From: Stappia sp.
GTDB taxonomy: Bacteria > Pseudomonadota > Alphaproteobacteria > Rhizobiales > Stappiaceae
NCBI RefSeq assembly: GCF_040110915.1
Contig: NZ_CP157793.1
Coordinates: 4,608,224-4,672,223 of the forward strand
Direction of reading: 5' to 3'
DNA length: 64,000 bases
The notes under the pieces were generated by a model. That model saw only the letters and a program-made list of their open reading frames with translations. It was not told the DNA's origin and did not search any database. Position numbers and translations under genes: made by a program. Below are positions 56,856-64,000 of the stretch, piece after piece; position 1 is the first letter of the stretch, and every line of letters begins with the position of its first letter.

Positions 56856-57611
56856 ATGCACAGTTACCCGAAATCCCACCCGACGCTGGTCCCAGGTCGC
56901 GAAGCCGTGCTGGCGCAGGCGCTCGCGCCCCGCTACGACGGTCTTGCCCATGTCGACGAGGTCGTGCCCTTCGATCCCGCGCGGGACGGCGCGGTGTTCG
57001 ACAGGCTCGCCATGCGGCTTGTGACGGGGAAGGCCCATGCGACCTTCGGGCTGTGCCTGCTGCACACCCATTTCGATTTGCAGGACGGCGAGGTCGTGTG
57101 GGAGCGCATCGACCGCGCGGCCAACACGCTCCATACCGAGGTGCGGGATCTGGAGGCGGCGCTGGCCGACGGCGGCCGTCCGACGTCCTGGCGCTGCGTC
57201 GCGGGGGCGTGGTCGCCGCTGAGTTTCGGCCGCCACGGGCTCACCGTCGAGGCGGAGGCGGAGGCCCTCTTCGCCGATCTCGCGGAGATCCTGGTCGGGA
57301 TGGAGGCCTGCGACCGCTTCGGCCTGACGCTCAACGGCGCCGGCGTGCGCGCGCATCCCTTCCGCATCCATGTCGAGCGCACGGACGAGGCGGGGCGCCG
57401 GCAGATTCTTCAGCCGGAATGGGCGCCGCTGCGCAGCCGCTCGAAGGATCTCGACACGTCATGGACCGTCCGACCGTCGGTCCTGAGCCGGCTCGGGATC
57501 GTTCGGGCCACGGGGACACGCTGCAAGACGAAGTGCAAAACCACCTGCGTGGTCGGCACCGTGCACGGGCCCTGGCATTCCGGCGAGGAGCACACGGGCG
57601 AGAAATTCTGA
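56856..57611 (+). CDS. Hypothetical protein with Cys-rich C terminus (251 aa)
   Basis: No TM or signal segment. The C-terminal 40 residues carry TRCKTKCKTTCVVGTVHGPW, with three Cys in CxxxCxxxC spacing, then a His/Glu-rich end (HSGEEHTGEKF). GGAGG precedes the ATG at 56856. 169 bp after glpK in the same direction, but with no other link to glycerol metabolism. I do not recognise the family. Confidence 0.7.
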   Translation: MHSYPKSHPTLVPGREAVLAQALAPRYDGLAHVDEVVPFDPARDGAVFDRLAMRLVTGKAHATFGLCLLHTHFDLQDGEVVWERIDRAANTLHTEVRDLEAALADGGRPTSWRCVAGAWSPLSFGRHGLTVEAEAEALFADLAEILVGMEACDRFGLTLNGAGVRAHPFRIHVERTDEAGRRQILQPEWAPLRSRSKDLDTSWTVRPSVLSRLGIVRATGTRCKTKCKTTCVVGTVHGPWHSGEEHTGEKF

Positions 57612-57631
57612 GCCGGCCGCGTCCGGCCGGC
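57612..57631. terminator. Putative hairpin between convergent genes
   Basis: 8-bp GC-only stem (GCCGGCCG and CGGCCGGC, 4-base loop) immediately after the stop of the hypothetical gene and before the convergent CDGSH gene stop at 57661. No T-run. Confidence 0.4.
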
Positions 57632-57660
57632 CCGTCATCTCTGCCCGTGAGGCGGCGTGT

Positions 57661-57900
57661 TCAGAGTTTCGAATGCGTGCCGTCGCACACAGGGGTCTTG
57701 CCGCTCATCTTGCAGCCGCAGAAGAAGACCTTTCGGTCGGCTTCGGCGGTATATTTGACAGGCGCGAAATCGGTGCCCGCATGGCTGCCATCGCAAAAGG
57801 GTTGCTTCTGGCTGCGCCCGCAGGCGCACCAGAAGTAGGTTTTCCCCGCTTCCACCTCGACCGGGTAGGGCGCCTTTTGCGCGATCGTCGGGTCCGTCAT
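57661..57900 (-). CDS. Dual CDGSH iron-sulfur protein
   Basis: 79 aa with two CDGSH motifs, each with 3 Cys and 1 His ligands: Cys25, Cys27, Cys36, His40 and Cys61, Cys63, Cys72, His76 (the second reads CDGTH). It binds two [2Fe-2S] clusters in one chain, like bacterial MiNT-type proteins; role in electron transfer or cluster transfer. ATG at 57900; longer frame is noise. Confidence 0.92.
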   Translation of the reverse strand: MTDPTIAQKAPYPVEVEAGKTYFWCACGRSQKQPFCDGSHAGTDFAPVKYTAEADRKVFFCGCKMSGKTPVCDGTHSKL

Positions 57901-58216
57901 TCCACTCTCCCTCGTTCCTGCCTGTTCTCGGCGTCGCCCTCTCGCGGGTCGCCTGCCTGCCGTGCCCTGGCCGTGCAGCCGATGCGCCCGCCGCCAGCAA
58001 GAGTGGGGCGCGACCGGGGCTTCGTCCAGAGCGCCCGTGGCCGGAGACCGGCCAGCCAGCAGGCAAAGCGCCTCTGGTTCTTTGCGCCGCCTGTCCCAGA
58101 TGTCGATAAGGCGCAATTTCCGCAAGGGAAGATATGCGTCGGGGCGCCGGGCGAGGACCCGGCGGGCGGGGGAGAGATCTGACAGCGGGCGGAGCGGACG
58201 CATGGGAGAGGGCACG

Positions 58217-58984
58217 ATGACACGAACGGGACATGGCGGGGCATTGGCGCGGGCGGGCAGGGCCCTGCGGGCGATGGTCGCGGGCGGAGTGCTCGCGGTG
58301 GCCGGGGCCGCCGCGCCGGCCGCGGCGGAGGAACTGGATCTCGAACTGGTGCTTCTGGCCGATGCGTCGGGCTCCATCGACGACGCGGAAATCCGCTTCC
58401 AGCGGCGCGGCTATGCCGAGGCCATCACCGATCCCGCGGTGCTCGCCGCGATCCGGGACAATGCCTATGGCAAGATCGCCGTCACCTATGTGGAATGGGG
58501 CAGTTACCAGTCGCAGGAGGTCGTGGTCGGCTGGACGGTGATCGACGGGCCGGACGCGGCCGCGCGTTTCGCGGAGGCGCTGATGGCGGAGCCGCGCCGG
58601 GCCTTCGGCCGCAATGCCATCGGCGCCGCGCTGCTGAAGGGCAAGGAACTGATCGAAACCAATGCCTACACCGGTCTGCGCCGGGTGATCGACCTGTCCG
58701 CCGACAGCGCCAACAGCTGGAACGGCCCGCCGCTGGAAACCGCCCGCGCCGAGGTGGTCGCCTCCGGCATCGTCATCAACGGGCTTGCCGTCCTGTGCCG
58801 GCACTGCTCGGGCCGCCCGGCGTCCTATGTGCTGGAGGATGCCTTCGCGGAGCGGATCATCGGCGGGCCCGGCTCCTTCGTCATCACCGCCGACAGTTCC
58901 GCGACCTTCGCCGACGCGGTGCGCCGCAAGCTCATCCTGGAGATCGCCGGCCAGACGCCGATGTGGGATTATGCGGACCGGTGA
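58217..58984 (+). CDS. Exported DUF1194 / VWA-like protein
   Basis: 255 aa. A signal peptide (TRTGHGG...ALRAMVAGGVLAVAGAAAPAAA) precedes a von Willebrand A-like domain with the MIDAS-type motif LADASGSID. Thr or Asp late in the fold (LSADSANSW) also fits. DUF1194 proteins are common in alphaproteobacteria and probably bind metal or a partner in the periplasm. GGGAGAGG supports the ATG at 58217; an in-frame ATG at 58202 is possible. Confidence 0.82.
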   Translation: MTRTGHGGALARAGRALRAMVAGGVLAVAGAAAPAAAEELDLELVLLADASGSIDDAEIRFQRRGYAEAITDPAVLAAIRDNAYGKIAVTYVEWGSYQSQEVVVGWTVIDGPDAAARFAEALMAEPRRAFGRNAIGAALLKGKELIETNAYTGLRRVIDLSADSANSWNGPPLETARAEVVASGIVINGLAVLCRHCSGRPASYVLEDAFAERIIGGPGSFVITADSSATFADAVRRKLILEIAGQTPMWDYADR

Positions 58985-59046
58985 GCGAATGAAAAACATG
59001 AAGCAAGTGTATTTGCACAATGAGAGTCGGCCGCAGGGAGATATGC

Positions 59047-59847
59047 TTATTCATGGTTTTCGTTGACTGAGAGTTCTGTTGAGCGTGTTACACGCTGAAG
59101 CCCACGCTCGATCATCAATTGAACGAGTTCGAAATTCTCGGAGCTAGGTATATGGGGACGATGTTCGGCATCGCCATATCTTGCGGCCTGACGTTGTTGA
59201 GCTAGATTATTAAATAATTTAACGAATCTCGAATCGATGTTTCCAAGTTTTCTCCATTTATTTATTTCACTCGAGATCGGCCCGTGTGATTTGGACGAGG
59301 CAGCCGCATTCCGGTGCAGAATAAGTTCTGCCTTAGAGATGAGTTCAGAAGCGCTGAATAAATTGTCTACTGCGGGGCCTTCATATCCCTTCATTGCGCT
59401 TAGATTTGCCGTCTTCAGAAACTGATTTGCGAGATCGAATAAATCTCGAGCCCTTGATCTTCCTGAAAGAAAATTGAAAGATATATTTATTTCATCCGCC
59501 ATATGAATTACTGTAAAGTGCTGAAAATCGAGAAGATAATCTGGTAGATCAATTTCGTAAATTTCGGATATATCCTTGTGATATACAATATCTCCTTTTC
59601 TTATATCTTTGGAGAATTTCACCTTCGCAATGCCTCGCACCTCTTCATTGAAAAAAACTTGTTCAATTCCGTTGGGATGTTGAAGGAATTGCGCGCTATA
59701 TACCTTGAAATTTTCTTTGATTATTCCAGCGTGCCGTCGCTTCTCTATTTCAGGCGCGAACCATAACTCCCAAGCGTGTGAAAGGGTGCGTTCCCATCTT
59801 TCGATAGGGTCAGTGCTGTCTTCTCTATCTGCTTCCTTATCGTCCAT
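59047..59847 (-). CDS. HEPN-like domain hypothetical protein (266 aa)
   Basis: Cytoplasmic protein in a sharply AT-rich island. The C-terminal half (residues about 128-256) is all helical, with NLFSASELISKAELILHRN and LFNNLAQQRQAARYGDAEH; the latter gives an R-x5-H motif (Arg223, His229) like the RNase signature of HEPN domains. The N-terminal half is not recognised. Start ATG at 59847 has GGAAG upstream; an in-frame ATG at 59895 lacks one. No nucleotidyltransferase or other toxin partner is adjacent. HEPN assignment is by eye. Confidence 0.65.
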   Translation of the reverse strand: MDDKEADREDSTDPIERWERTLSHAWELWFAPEIEKRRHAGIIKENFKVYSAQFLQHPNGIEQVFFNEEVRGIAKVKFSKDIRKGDIVYHKDISEIYEIDLPDYLLDFQHFTVIHMADEINISFNFLSGRSRARDLFDLANQFLKTANLSAMKGYEGPAVDNLFSASELISKAELILHRNAAASSKSHGPISSEINKWRKLGNIDSRFVKLFNNLAQQRQAARYGDAEHRPHIPSSENFELVQLMIERGLQRVTRSTELSVNENHE

Positions 59848-60074
59848 AACTATCTTCCATCTTTTTGTTAAGGTGCGTAAAAAGATCAGCGGCAAAATAT
59901 AATTTATATTCTTGAGAATATTATCAATTATCGCTATGTAATTTGAGCGATTTGAATTCTAATTGCTGTAAATTGTGTTAATAAAAAGCGTCTTTGAATA
60001 TGAATATGGCGGTGGGGTAGTCGCGATCCTTTAATGCGCAGTTTTGCCCGCCTTGGCCTGTCCAATAACCGCGC

Positions 60075-60941
60075 CTATTTCCACCCCTCCCGGTGCAGCG
60101 CCTCCAGCGCCACGCGGTAGTTCGGGTAGCGGAAGTCGTAGCCGAGCTCGCGCTTCACCCGGGCGTTGGAGACGCGCTTGTTCTCGCCATAGAAGGAGCG
60201 CGCCATGGGCGACAGATCGGCGGTGTCGAAATCCTGTTCCGGCGGCGGCGGCACGCGCAGCAGCTTGGCGGCATGGGCGACCACGTCTTGCGGCGGGGCC
60301 GGCTCGTCGTCCGTCACGTTGAAGATCCGGGTCGCGGCCGGGCGGTCGAGGGCCGCAGCCAGAACGCCGGCGATGTCGGCGACGTGGATGCGGTTGAACA
60401 CCTGCCCCGGCTTCACGAGCCGGCGGGCGCGCCCCTTCTCGAAATTGACGAAGGCATTGCGCCCGGGGCCGTAGATCCCCGACAGGCGGAAGATCTGCAC
60501 GGCGAGATCGTGGTCGCGGGCGAGCGACAGCCATGCGTCTTCCGCCGCGACCCGCTGGCGGGAGCGCTGCGAGACGGGGCGGACCTCGGTGTCCTCGTCC
60601 ACCCAGGCCCCGTCGTGATCGCCGTAGACGCCGACGGTCGACAAATAGCCGATCCACTGGGGGCGGGCGCCGGCGATGTCCGCGCCGTGATGGGCGAGCA
60701 CCGGATCGCCCTCTGCGTCCGGCGCAACGGACACCAGCACATGGGTCGCCTGGCGCAGGGCCTCGGCGATGCCCGCCCCCGGCGCCGTGCCATCGAACAG
60801 AAAGGGGGCGATCCCCTCTTCGCGCATCGCCTCGGCCTTCGCGGGCGAGCGCGTGGTCGCCCCGATCCAGGCGCAGCGCGGGGCGACCTTCGCGACGAAG
60901 GCGCGGGCGGAAAAACCGAGACCGAAAACGAACAGGCGCAT
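60075..60941 (-). CDS. SDR-family NAD(P)-dependent protein (YeeZ-like)
   Basis: 288 aa, extended Rossmann-type fold opening MRLFVFGLGFSARAF. It has STVGVYGDHDG and RLSGIYGPGRNAFVNFEKG, typical of YeeZ-like short-chain dehydrogenases or epimerases. AAGGGTG precedes the ATG at 60941. Function is not established for this group. Right flank of the AT-rich HEPN island. Confidence 0.8.
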   Translation of the reverse strand: MRLFVFGLGFSARAFVAKVAPRCAWIGATTRSPAKAEAMREEGIAPFLFDGTAPGAGIAEALRQATHVLVSVAPDAEGDPVLAHHGADIAGARPQWIGYLSTVGVYGDHDGAWVDEDTEVRPVSQRSRQRVAAEDAWLSLARDHDLAVQIFRLSGIYGPGRNAFVNFEKGRARRLVKPGQVFNRIHVADIAGVLAAALDRPAATRIFNVTDDEPAPPQDVVAHAAKLLRVPPPPEQDFDTADLSPMARSFYGENKRVSNARVKRELGYDFRYPNYRVALEALHREGWK

Positions 60942-61512
60942 CACCCTTGTTCCTCATGTCCGGCGGCGGCGGTTCGCCGGCCGCGTTTGGTCCGTCAGAC
61001 CGCGGTGCCGCACCCCGGGCGGAGGGGCGCACCGGGTGACGTCGGCTTGGCCGGGCTCCGTGGTCCTGGTCCCCTCTTCCGGGACCGCGTCCTCGGGGCA
61101 TGGTTCGGGCCTGTCACCGGCACCGGATGTCGCAAAAGGCCCCCGACAGGCCCCCCCGAAAGGCCCAGACAGGCCCCACAGAGACCGGATGCCGCAGCGG
61201 GCGTCGAATCCATCCCCGGGCCGCTGACCGCCGCACCTCGGCTCCCCAGGAACCCCCACGCGCACCCCGCTCCAACGCGCGCTATCACAAATAACCGAAT
61301 TTGTTACTTGTGATCACGCAGTGCGGATCCTGGCGCCATGTTCCTGGCCCGCTTCGCCGCGTCCGGTCCGAAGCCCGTCCGGCCAAAGGGGGCGCGCAAC
61401 GGCCTCAGGAGGGGGGCATAGAGTGCCGGTCGATGCGCATCAAGGGCTGATGTGCAATTCGCGGAGATCCGAAGCAGGCCCGCCCCGGCACCTGTTCCGC
61501 CCCGCAGCCGCT
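60942..61512. other. Gene-free region upstream of the SDR gene
   Basis: 571 bp with no supported gene. It holds a 12-bp near-perfect inverted repeat at 61284-61314 (listed separately) and GC-rich imperfect repeats of GACAGGCCCC at about 61144-61180. Contains the promoter of the SDR gene. Confidence 0.55.
61284..61314. promoter_or_regulatory. Inverted repeat with AT-rich arms
   Basis: ATCACAAATAAC and GTTACTTGTGAT, 12-bp arms with one mismatch and a 7-base CGAATTT loop. Stands out in GC-rich surroundings. It could be an operator or an RNA hairpin. No neighbouring regulator. Confidence 0.5.
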
Positions 61513-62373
61513 CTAAAGTGCCAGGTCGGGCCGACGGATCTCGTAGAGCATCAGCCCGGTCGCCACCGCGAGGTTGAGACTGTCGGCCTGCCCCACCTGC
61601 GGAATGCGGGCGAGCGCGCCGCACAGGTCGGCCATGTCGTCGGGAAGCCCGGCCTGCTCGTTGCCCATCAGGAGCATCGTCGGGCGGGCATAGGCGATGG
61701 TGCGATAGTCGCTGGCGCCCTTGAGATGCGTGCCCACCAGCGTGCCCGGCCAGTTCGACATCCGCGCGGCGAAATCGGCACGCGTGAGCCGCGCCAGCGG
61801 CACGTGGAACAGCGAGCCCATGGTGGCGCGCACGGTCTCCACCGCAAAGGGATCGGTCGTGTCGCCGACGAGCAGGACGCCGGCCGCGCCCACCGCGTCG
61901 GCGGTGCGGATGATGGTGCCGAGATTGCCGGGATCGCGCACGTGATCGAGCGCCACCCAGACCGCGTCCGGCTGCCCGGCAAGGGCGGCGTCGAGATCGG
62001 CGTCGGACAGGAGGCGCTGATGATAGACGCCCACCACCATCTGCGGATTGTCGCGCCGGGTCATGGCGGCGAGGATCTGCGTCGAGACCTCCAGAATGGT
62101 GGCGCCGCGCGCCCGCGCGGTGGCCGCCGCCTCGCGCGCGGCGGCACTTTCGCGCGCCTGCGGGCCGAGCACGAGCATGTCGACCTGCCATCCGGCGGAA
62201 AGCGCGTCGGTGGCGAGCTTCAGCCCCTCGGCGACGAAGCGTCCCGTGCGCTGGCGGTGCTTGCGCTGGGCGACCAGCGCCTTGATGTCCTTGACCAGCG
62301 GATTGGAAAAGGACGTGACCTGCTTGACCGACCCGGCCCGCTGCGGTCCGCCCGGAGGCGTGGCGGCGCTCAT
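61513..62373 (-). CDS. TrmH-family (SpoU) RNA 2'-O-methyltransferase
   Basis: 286 aa. N-terminal substrate-binding region (SNPLVKDIKALVAQRKHRQRTGRFVAEG) followed by the SPOUT knot domain with DHVRDPGNLGTIIRTADA, MGNEQAGLP and the C-terminal SLNLAVATGLMLYE. It methylates a ribose in rRNA or tRNA; the exact base is not readable. The ATG at 62373 overlaps the upstream methyltransferase stop as ATGA. Confidence 0.92.
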   Translation of the reverse strand: MSAATPPGGPQRAGSVKQVTSFSNPLVKDIKALVAQRKHRQRTGRFVAEGLKLATDALSAGWQVDMLVLGPQARESAAAREAAATARARGATILEVSTQILAAMTRRDNPQMVVGVYHQRLLSDADLDAALAGQPDAVWVALDHVRDPGNLGTIIRTADAVGAAGVLLVGDTTDPFAVETVRATMGSLFHVPLARLTRADFAARMSNWPGTLVGTHLKGASDYRTIAYARPTMLLMGNEQAGLPDDMADLCGALARIPQVGQADSLNLAVATGLMLYEIRRPDLAL

Positions 62374-63329
62374 GACGCGCTCCAGCGGCTGAACAGCGAC
62401 GTGGAGAGCGCCCGCGATCCATCCTCGCAGCGCAACACCAGTTCGCCGGATTCGATGCGCCCCTCGCGGCGCTGGAACGTCTGGTCCATCAATTCGTGCA
62501 GGGCGACGAAACTGGAGCGGATCGCATAGGCGGTGAGGATCGCGAAGCGCGCGTCGGGTCCGAGGATTTTCTCGATCATCGGCAGCATCTCCGGCAGGCT
62601 CTGGTAGAGGTCCCAGACCTCGCCCTTCGGCCCGCGCCCGTATTTCGGAGGGTCGAGGATGATGCCGTCATAGGTGTTGCCGCGCTTGACCTCGCGGGCG
62701 ACGAACTTCATCGCATCCTCGCAGATCCAGCGGATCGGCAGATCGTCGAGGCCGGAGAGCGCCTGATTCTCGCGCGCCCAGCCGATGGCCTTCTTGGAGG
62801 CGTCGATATGGGTGACCTTCGCCCCGGCCGCTGCCGGGACGAGCGAGGCGAGCCCCGTATAGCCGAAGAGATTGAGCACCTTGAGCGGACGGTCGGCGGC
62901 GCGCACCTGCGCCTCGATCCAGGCCCAATGCGCGGCCTGTTCGGGAAACACCCCGACATGGCGAAACGACATGAAGCGGCCGAGAAAGCGCACGGGACCG
63001 TAGGCCATCGGCCAGGTTTCGGGAAGGTCGCGGTTGAGCCGCCAGCGGCCCGGCCCGTCGTCGTCGTCCTGACCCGTGAACACCGCATCCGCCGCCTGCC
63101 AGCGCTTTTCCGGCAGGCGTGGTCGGGTCATCGCCTGCGGTTCCGGCCGGTCGACCACGACGGGGCCGTAGCGCTCCAGCTTGCGCCCGTGCCCCATGTC
63201 GAGAAGCGCGTAATCCTCCCAGCCCGCGGTTTCCAGCATCAGCGGCCAGCCGCCCGACGTTTCGCCGGGCCCGGCAGATGTCTGCACGGAGGAACGGGAG
63301 GCGGCGGGATCGGCGGAACGGCGTGTCAC
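62370..63329 (-). CDS. Class I SAM-dependent RNA methyltransferase (RlmI-like)
   Basis: 319 aa. SAM-binding motif I LNLFGYTGLAS near residue 150, and the catalytic-loop LDPPKYGRG near 225. The layout resembles RlmI/RlmL C-terminal methyltransferase domains acting on 23S rRNA. First gene of a two-gene operon with a SpoU methyltransferase. No PUA domain is clear at the N terminus. Confidence 0.88.
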   Translation of the reverse strand: MTRRSADPAASRSSVQTSAGPGETSGGWPLMLETAGWEDYALLDMGHGRKLERYGPVVVDRPEPQAMTRPRLPEKRWQAADAVFTGQDDDDGPGRWRLNRDLPETWPMAYGPVRFLGRFMSFRHVGVFPEQAAHWAWIEAQVRAADRPLKVLNLFGYTGLASLVPAAAGAKVTHIDASKKAIGWARENQALSGLDDLPIRWICEDAMKFVAREVKRGNTYDGIILDPPKYGRGPKGEVWDLYQSLPEMLPMIEKILGPDARFAILTAYAIRSSFVALHELMDQTFQRREGRIESGELVLRCEDGSRALSTSLFSRWSAS

Positions 63330-63602
63330 GGTCGGGACTCTTCGGGGCGATAAAACGGATCGGCGAAGGCTACGGCCTAGGCCGCTTCGTCGCCCCGGTC
63401 AATCGGCAAGCGCGGTCGGCGCCAGGCGCGGGGAAGCCGGCCCGGCATCGGCGACGGACGCGCGATTGCACGACAGCCCCTTGCCAGGTGGCGCCGGCTT
63501 GGCCAAGCTACGGGCAACTTTTGCACAAACGCGATCGGCCGGGTGCCGTCCCGGAGCGGGGTCGATGCCGCCGGCGATCGCAAAAAGCCTCGGAGACGCT
63601 TT

Positions 63603-64000
63603 ATGGATTTGGTTGGGGAGTACCGGATTTTTGCGGCTCGGGCCGCGGTCTGGGATGCGTTGAACGACGCGGATGTTCTGCGTCGGTGTATTCCCGGGTG
63701 CAAGGATCTGGAGAAGGTCTCGGACACGGAGATGACGGCGACGGTTGTCGCGAAGATCGGCCCGGTGAAGGCGACGTTCAAGGGCGGGGTGACGCTTGAG
63801 AACCTGAACCCGCCGGAGAGCTACACGATCGTCGGCGAGGGCAAGGGCGGTGTCGCGGGCTTTGCGAAGGGCTCGGCGGACGTGCATCTGGCGGAGGAGA
63901 GCGCCGAGGCTGCGGCGGACGGTGGCGCGGAGGCGGGCTCTGACGATGCGGGCCCTGACGGGGGGCCTTCTGACGGGGGGGCTTCTGACGGGGGGGCTTC
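63603..64000 (+). CDS. CoxG/SRPBCC family protein, partial
   Basis: At least 132 residues, cut by the window end. It opens MDLVGEYRIFAARAAVWDAL and has CIPGCKDLEKVSD and the SRPBCC segment of CoxG proteins (carbon-monoxide dehydrogenase accessory subunit G family). After VHLAEES comes a Gly/Asp/Ser-rich low-complexity insert (SDDAGPDGGPSDGGAS) with a 15-base repeat period. GGAG precedes the ATG. Probably membrane-associated or cox-related; no cox genes visible yet. Confidence 0.8.
   Translation, partial: MDLVGEYRIFAARAAVWDALNDADVLRRCIPGCKDLEKVSDTEMTATVVAKIGPVKATFKGGVTLENLNPPESYTIVGEGKGGVAGFAKGSADVHLAEESAEAAADGGAEAGSDDAGPDGGPSDGGASDGGA

Overview
The window is a GC-rich chromosomal segment (third codon positions are almost always G or C) from an alphaproteobacterium. 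The infC/rpmI/rplT group, the Sec-type exported proteins, the DctPQM TRAP transporter, the ExoD family protein and the DUF1194 and CDGSH proteins all fit the Hyphomicrobiales, possibly a Stappiaceae-like marine genus. That placement is inference; no rRNA is present.

Layout. (1) 1-23.2 kb: two long convergent operons for uptake and breakdown of peptides or N-acylated compounds. The plus operon (120-10890) encodes an M81/MlrC peptidase, a complete Dpp/Opp-type ABC transporter, two M20 peptidases and a gamma-glutamyltransferase. The minus operon (23163-10919) encodes an M20 peptidase, a class II aldolase-like protein, a second Dpp-type transporter, a ketopantoate-reductase-family enzyme, an M20 N-carbamoyl-amino-acid-hydrolase type enzyme, a deacetylase of the acetylpolyamine amidohydrolase type, a small cupin and an EamA exporter. 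They meet at a perfect 16-bp-stem hairpin that contains the stop codon of the EamA gene. A LysR regulator (23562) is divergent from the minus operon. (2) 24.5-30 kb: an ABC-F ATPase gene bracketed by a direct repeat of the lysR 3' end, a two-component system, a tiny membrane protein, an OB-fold exported protein and an ExoD-like protein. (3) 30-35.5 kb: a HisD/HpsN-family dehydrogenase, an XRE-cupin regulator and a DctPQM TRAP transporter, probably one catabolic regulon. (4) 36-41.8 kb: tRNA-Ser(GGA), small membrane protein genes, msrA, a chemoreceptor, an M48 protease and a Rieske oxygenase. (5) 41.9-48.6 kb: rplT, rpmI and infC (ATT start), a glycosyltransferase, an alpha/beta hydrolase, a patatin-like lipase and a MepA-like endopeptidase. 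(6) 48.6-50.7 kb: an AT-richer two-gene island with a three-Cys-motif protein (DUF5131, phage Gp37/Gp68 family) and its partner TcmP, next to lepA. (7) 52.6-64 kb: a B12-binding radical SAM protein, a degenerate cold-shock-domain protein, glpK, an unrecognised Cys-tailed protein, a dual CDGSH protein, a DUF1194 protein, a second AT-rich island with one HEPN-like gene (59047-59847), an SDR protein, two RNA methyltransferases in one operon and a CoxG-type protein cut by the window end.

Most notable for follow-up: the TcmP/three-Cys island, the lone HEPN-like gene, the decayed lysR remnant with flanking repeats around the ABC-F gene, the degenerate cold-shock protein, and the density of peptide and amide hydrolases around two Dpp transporters.
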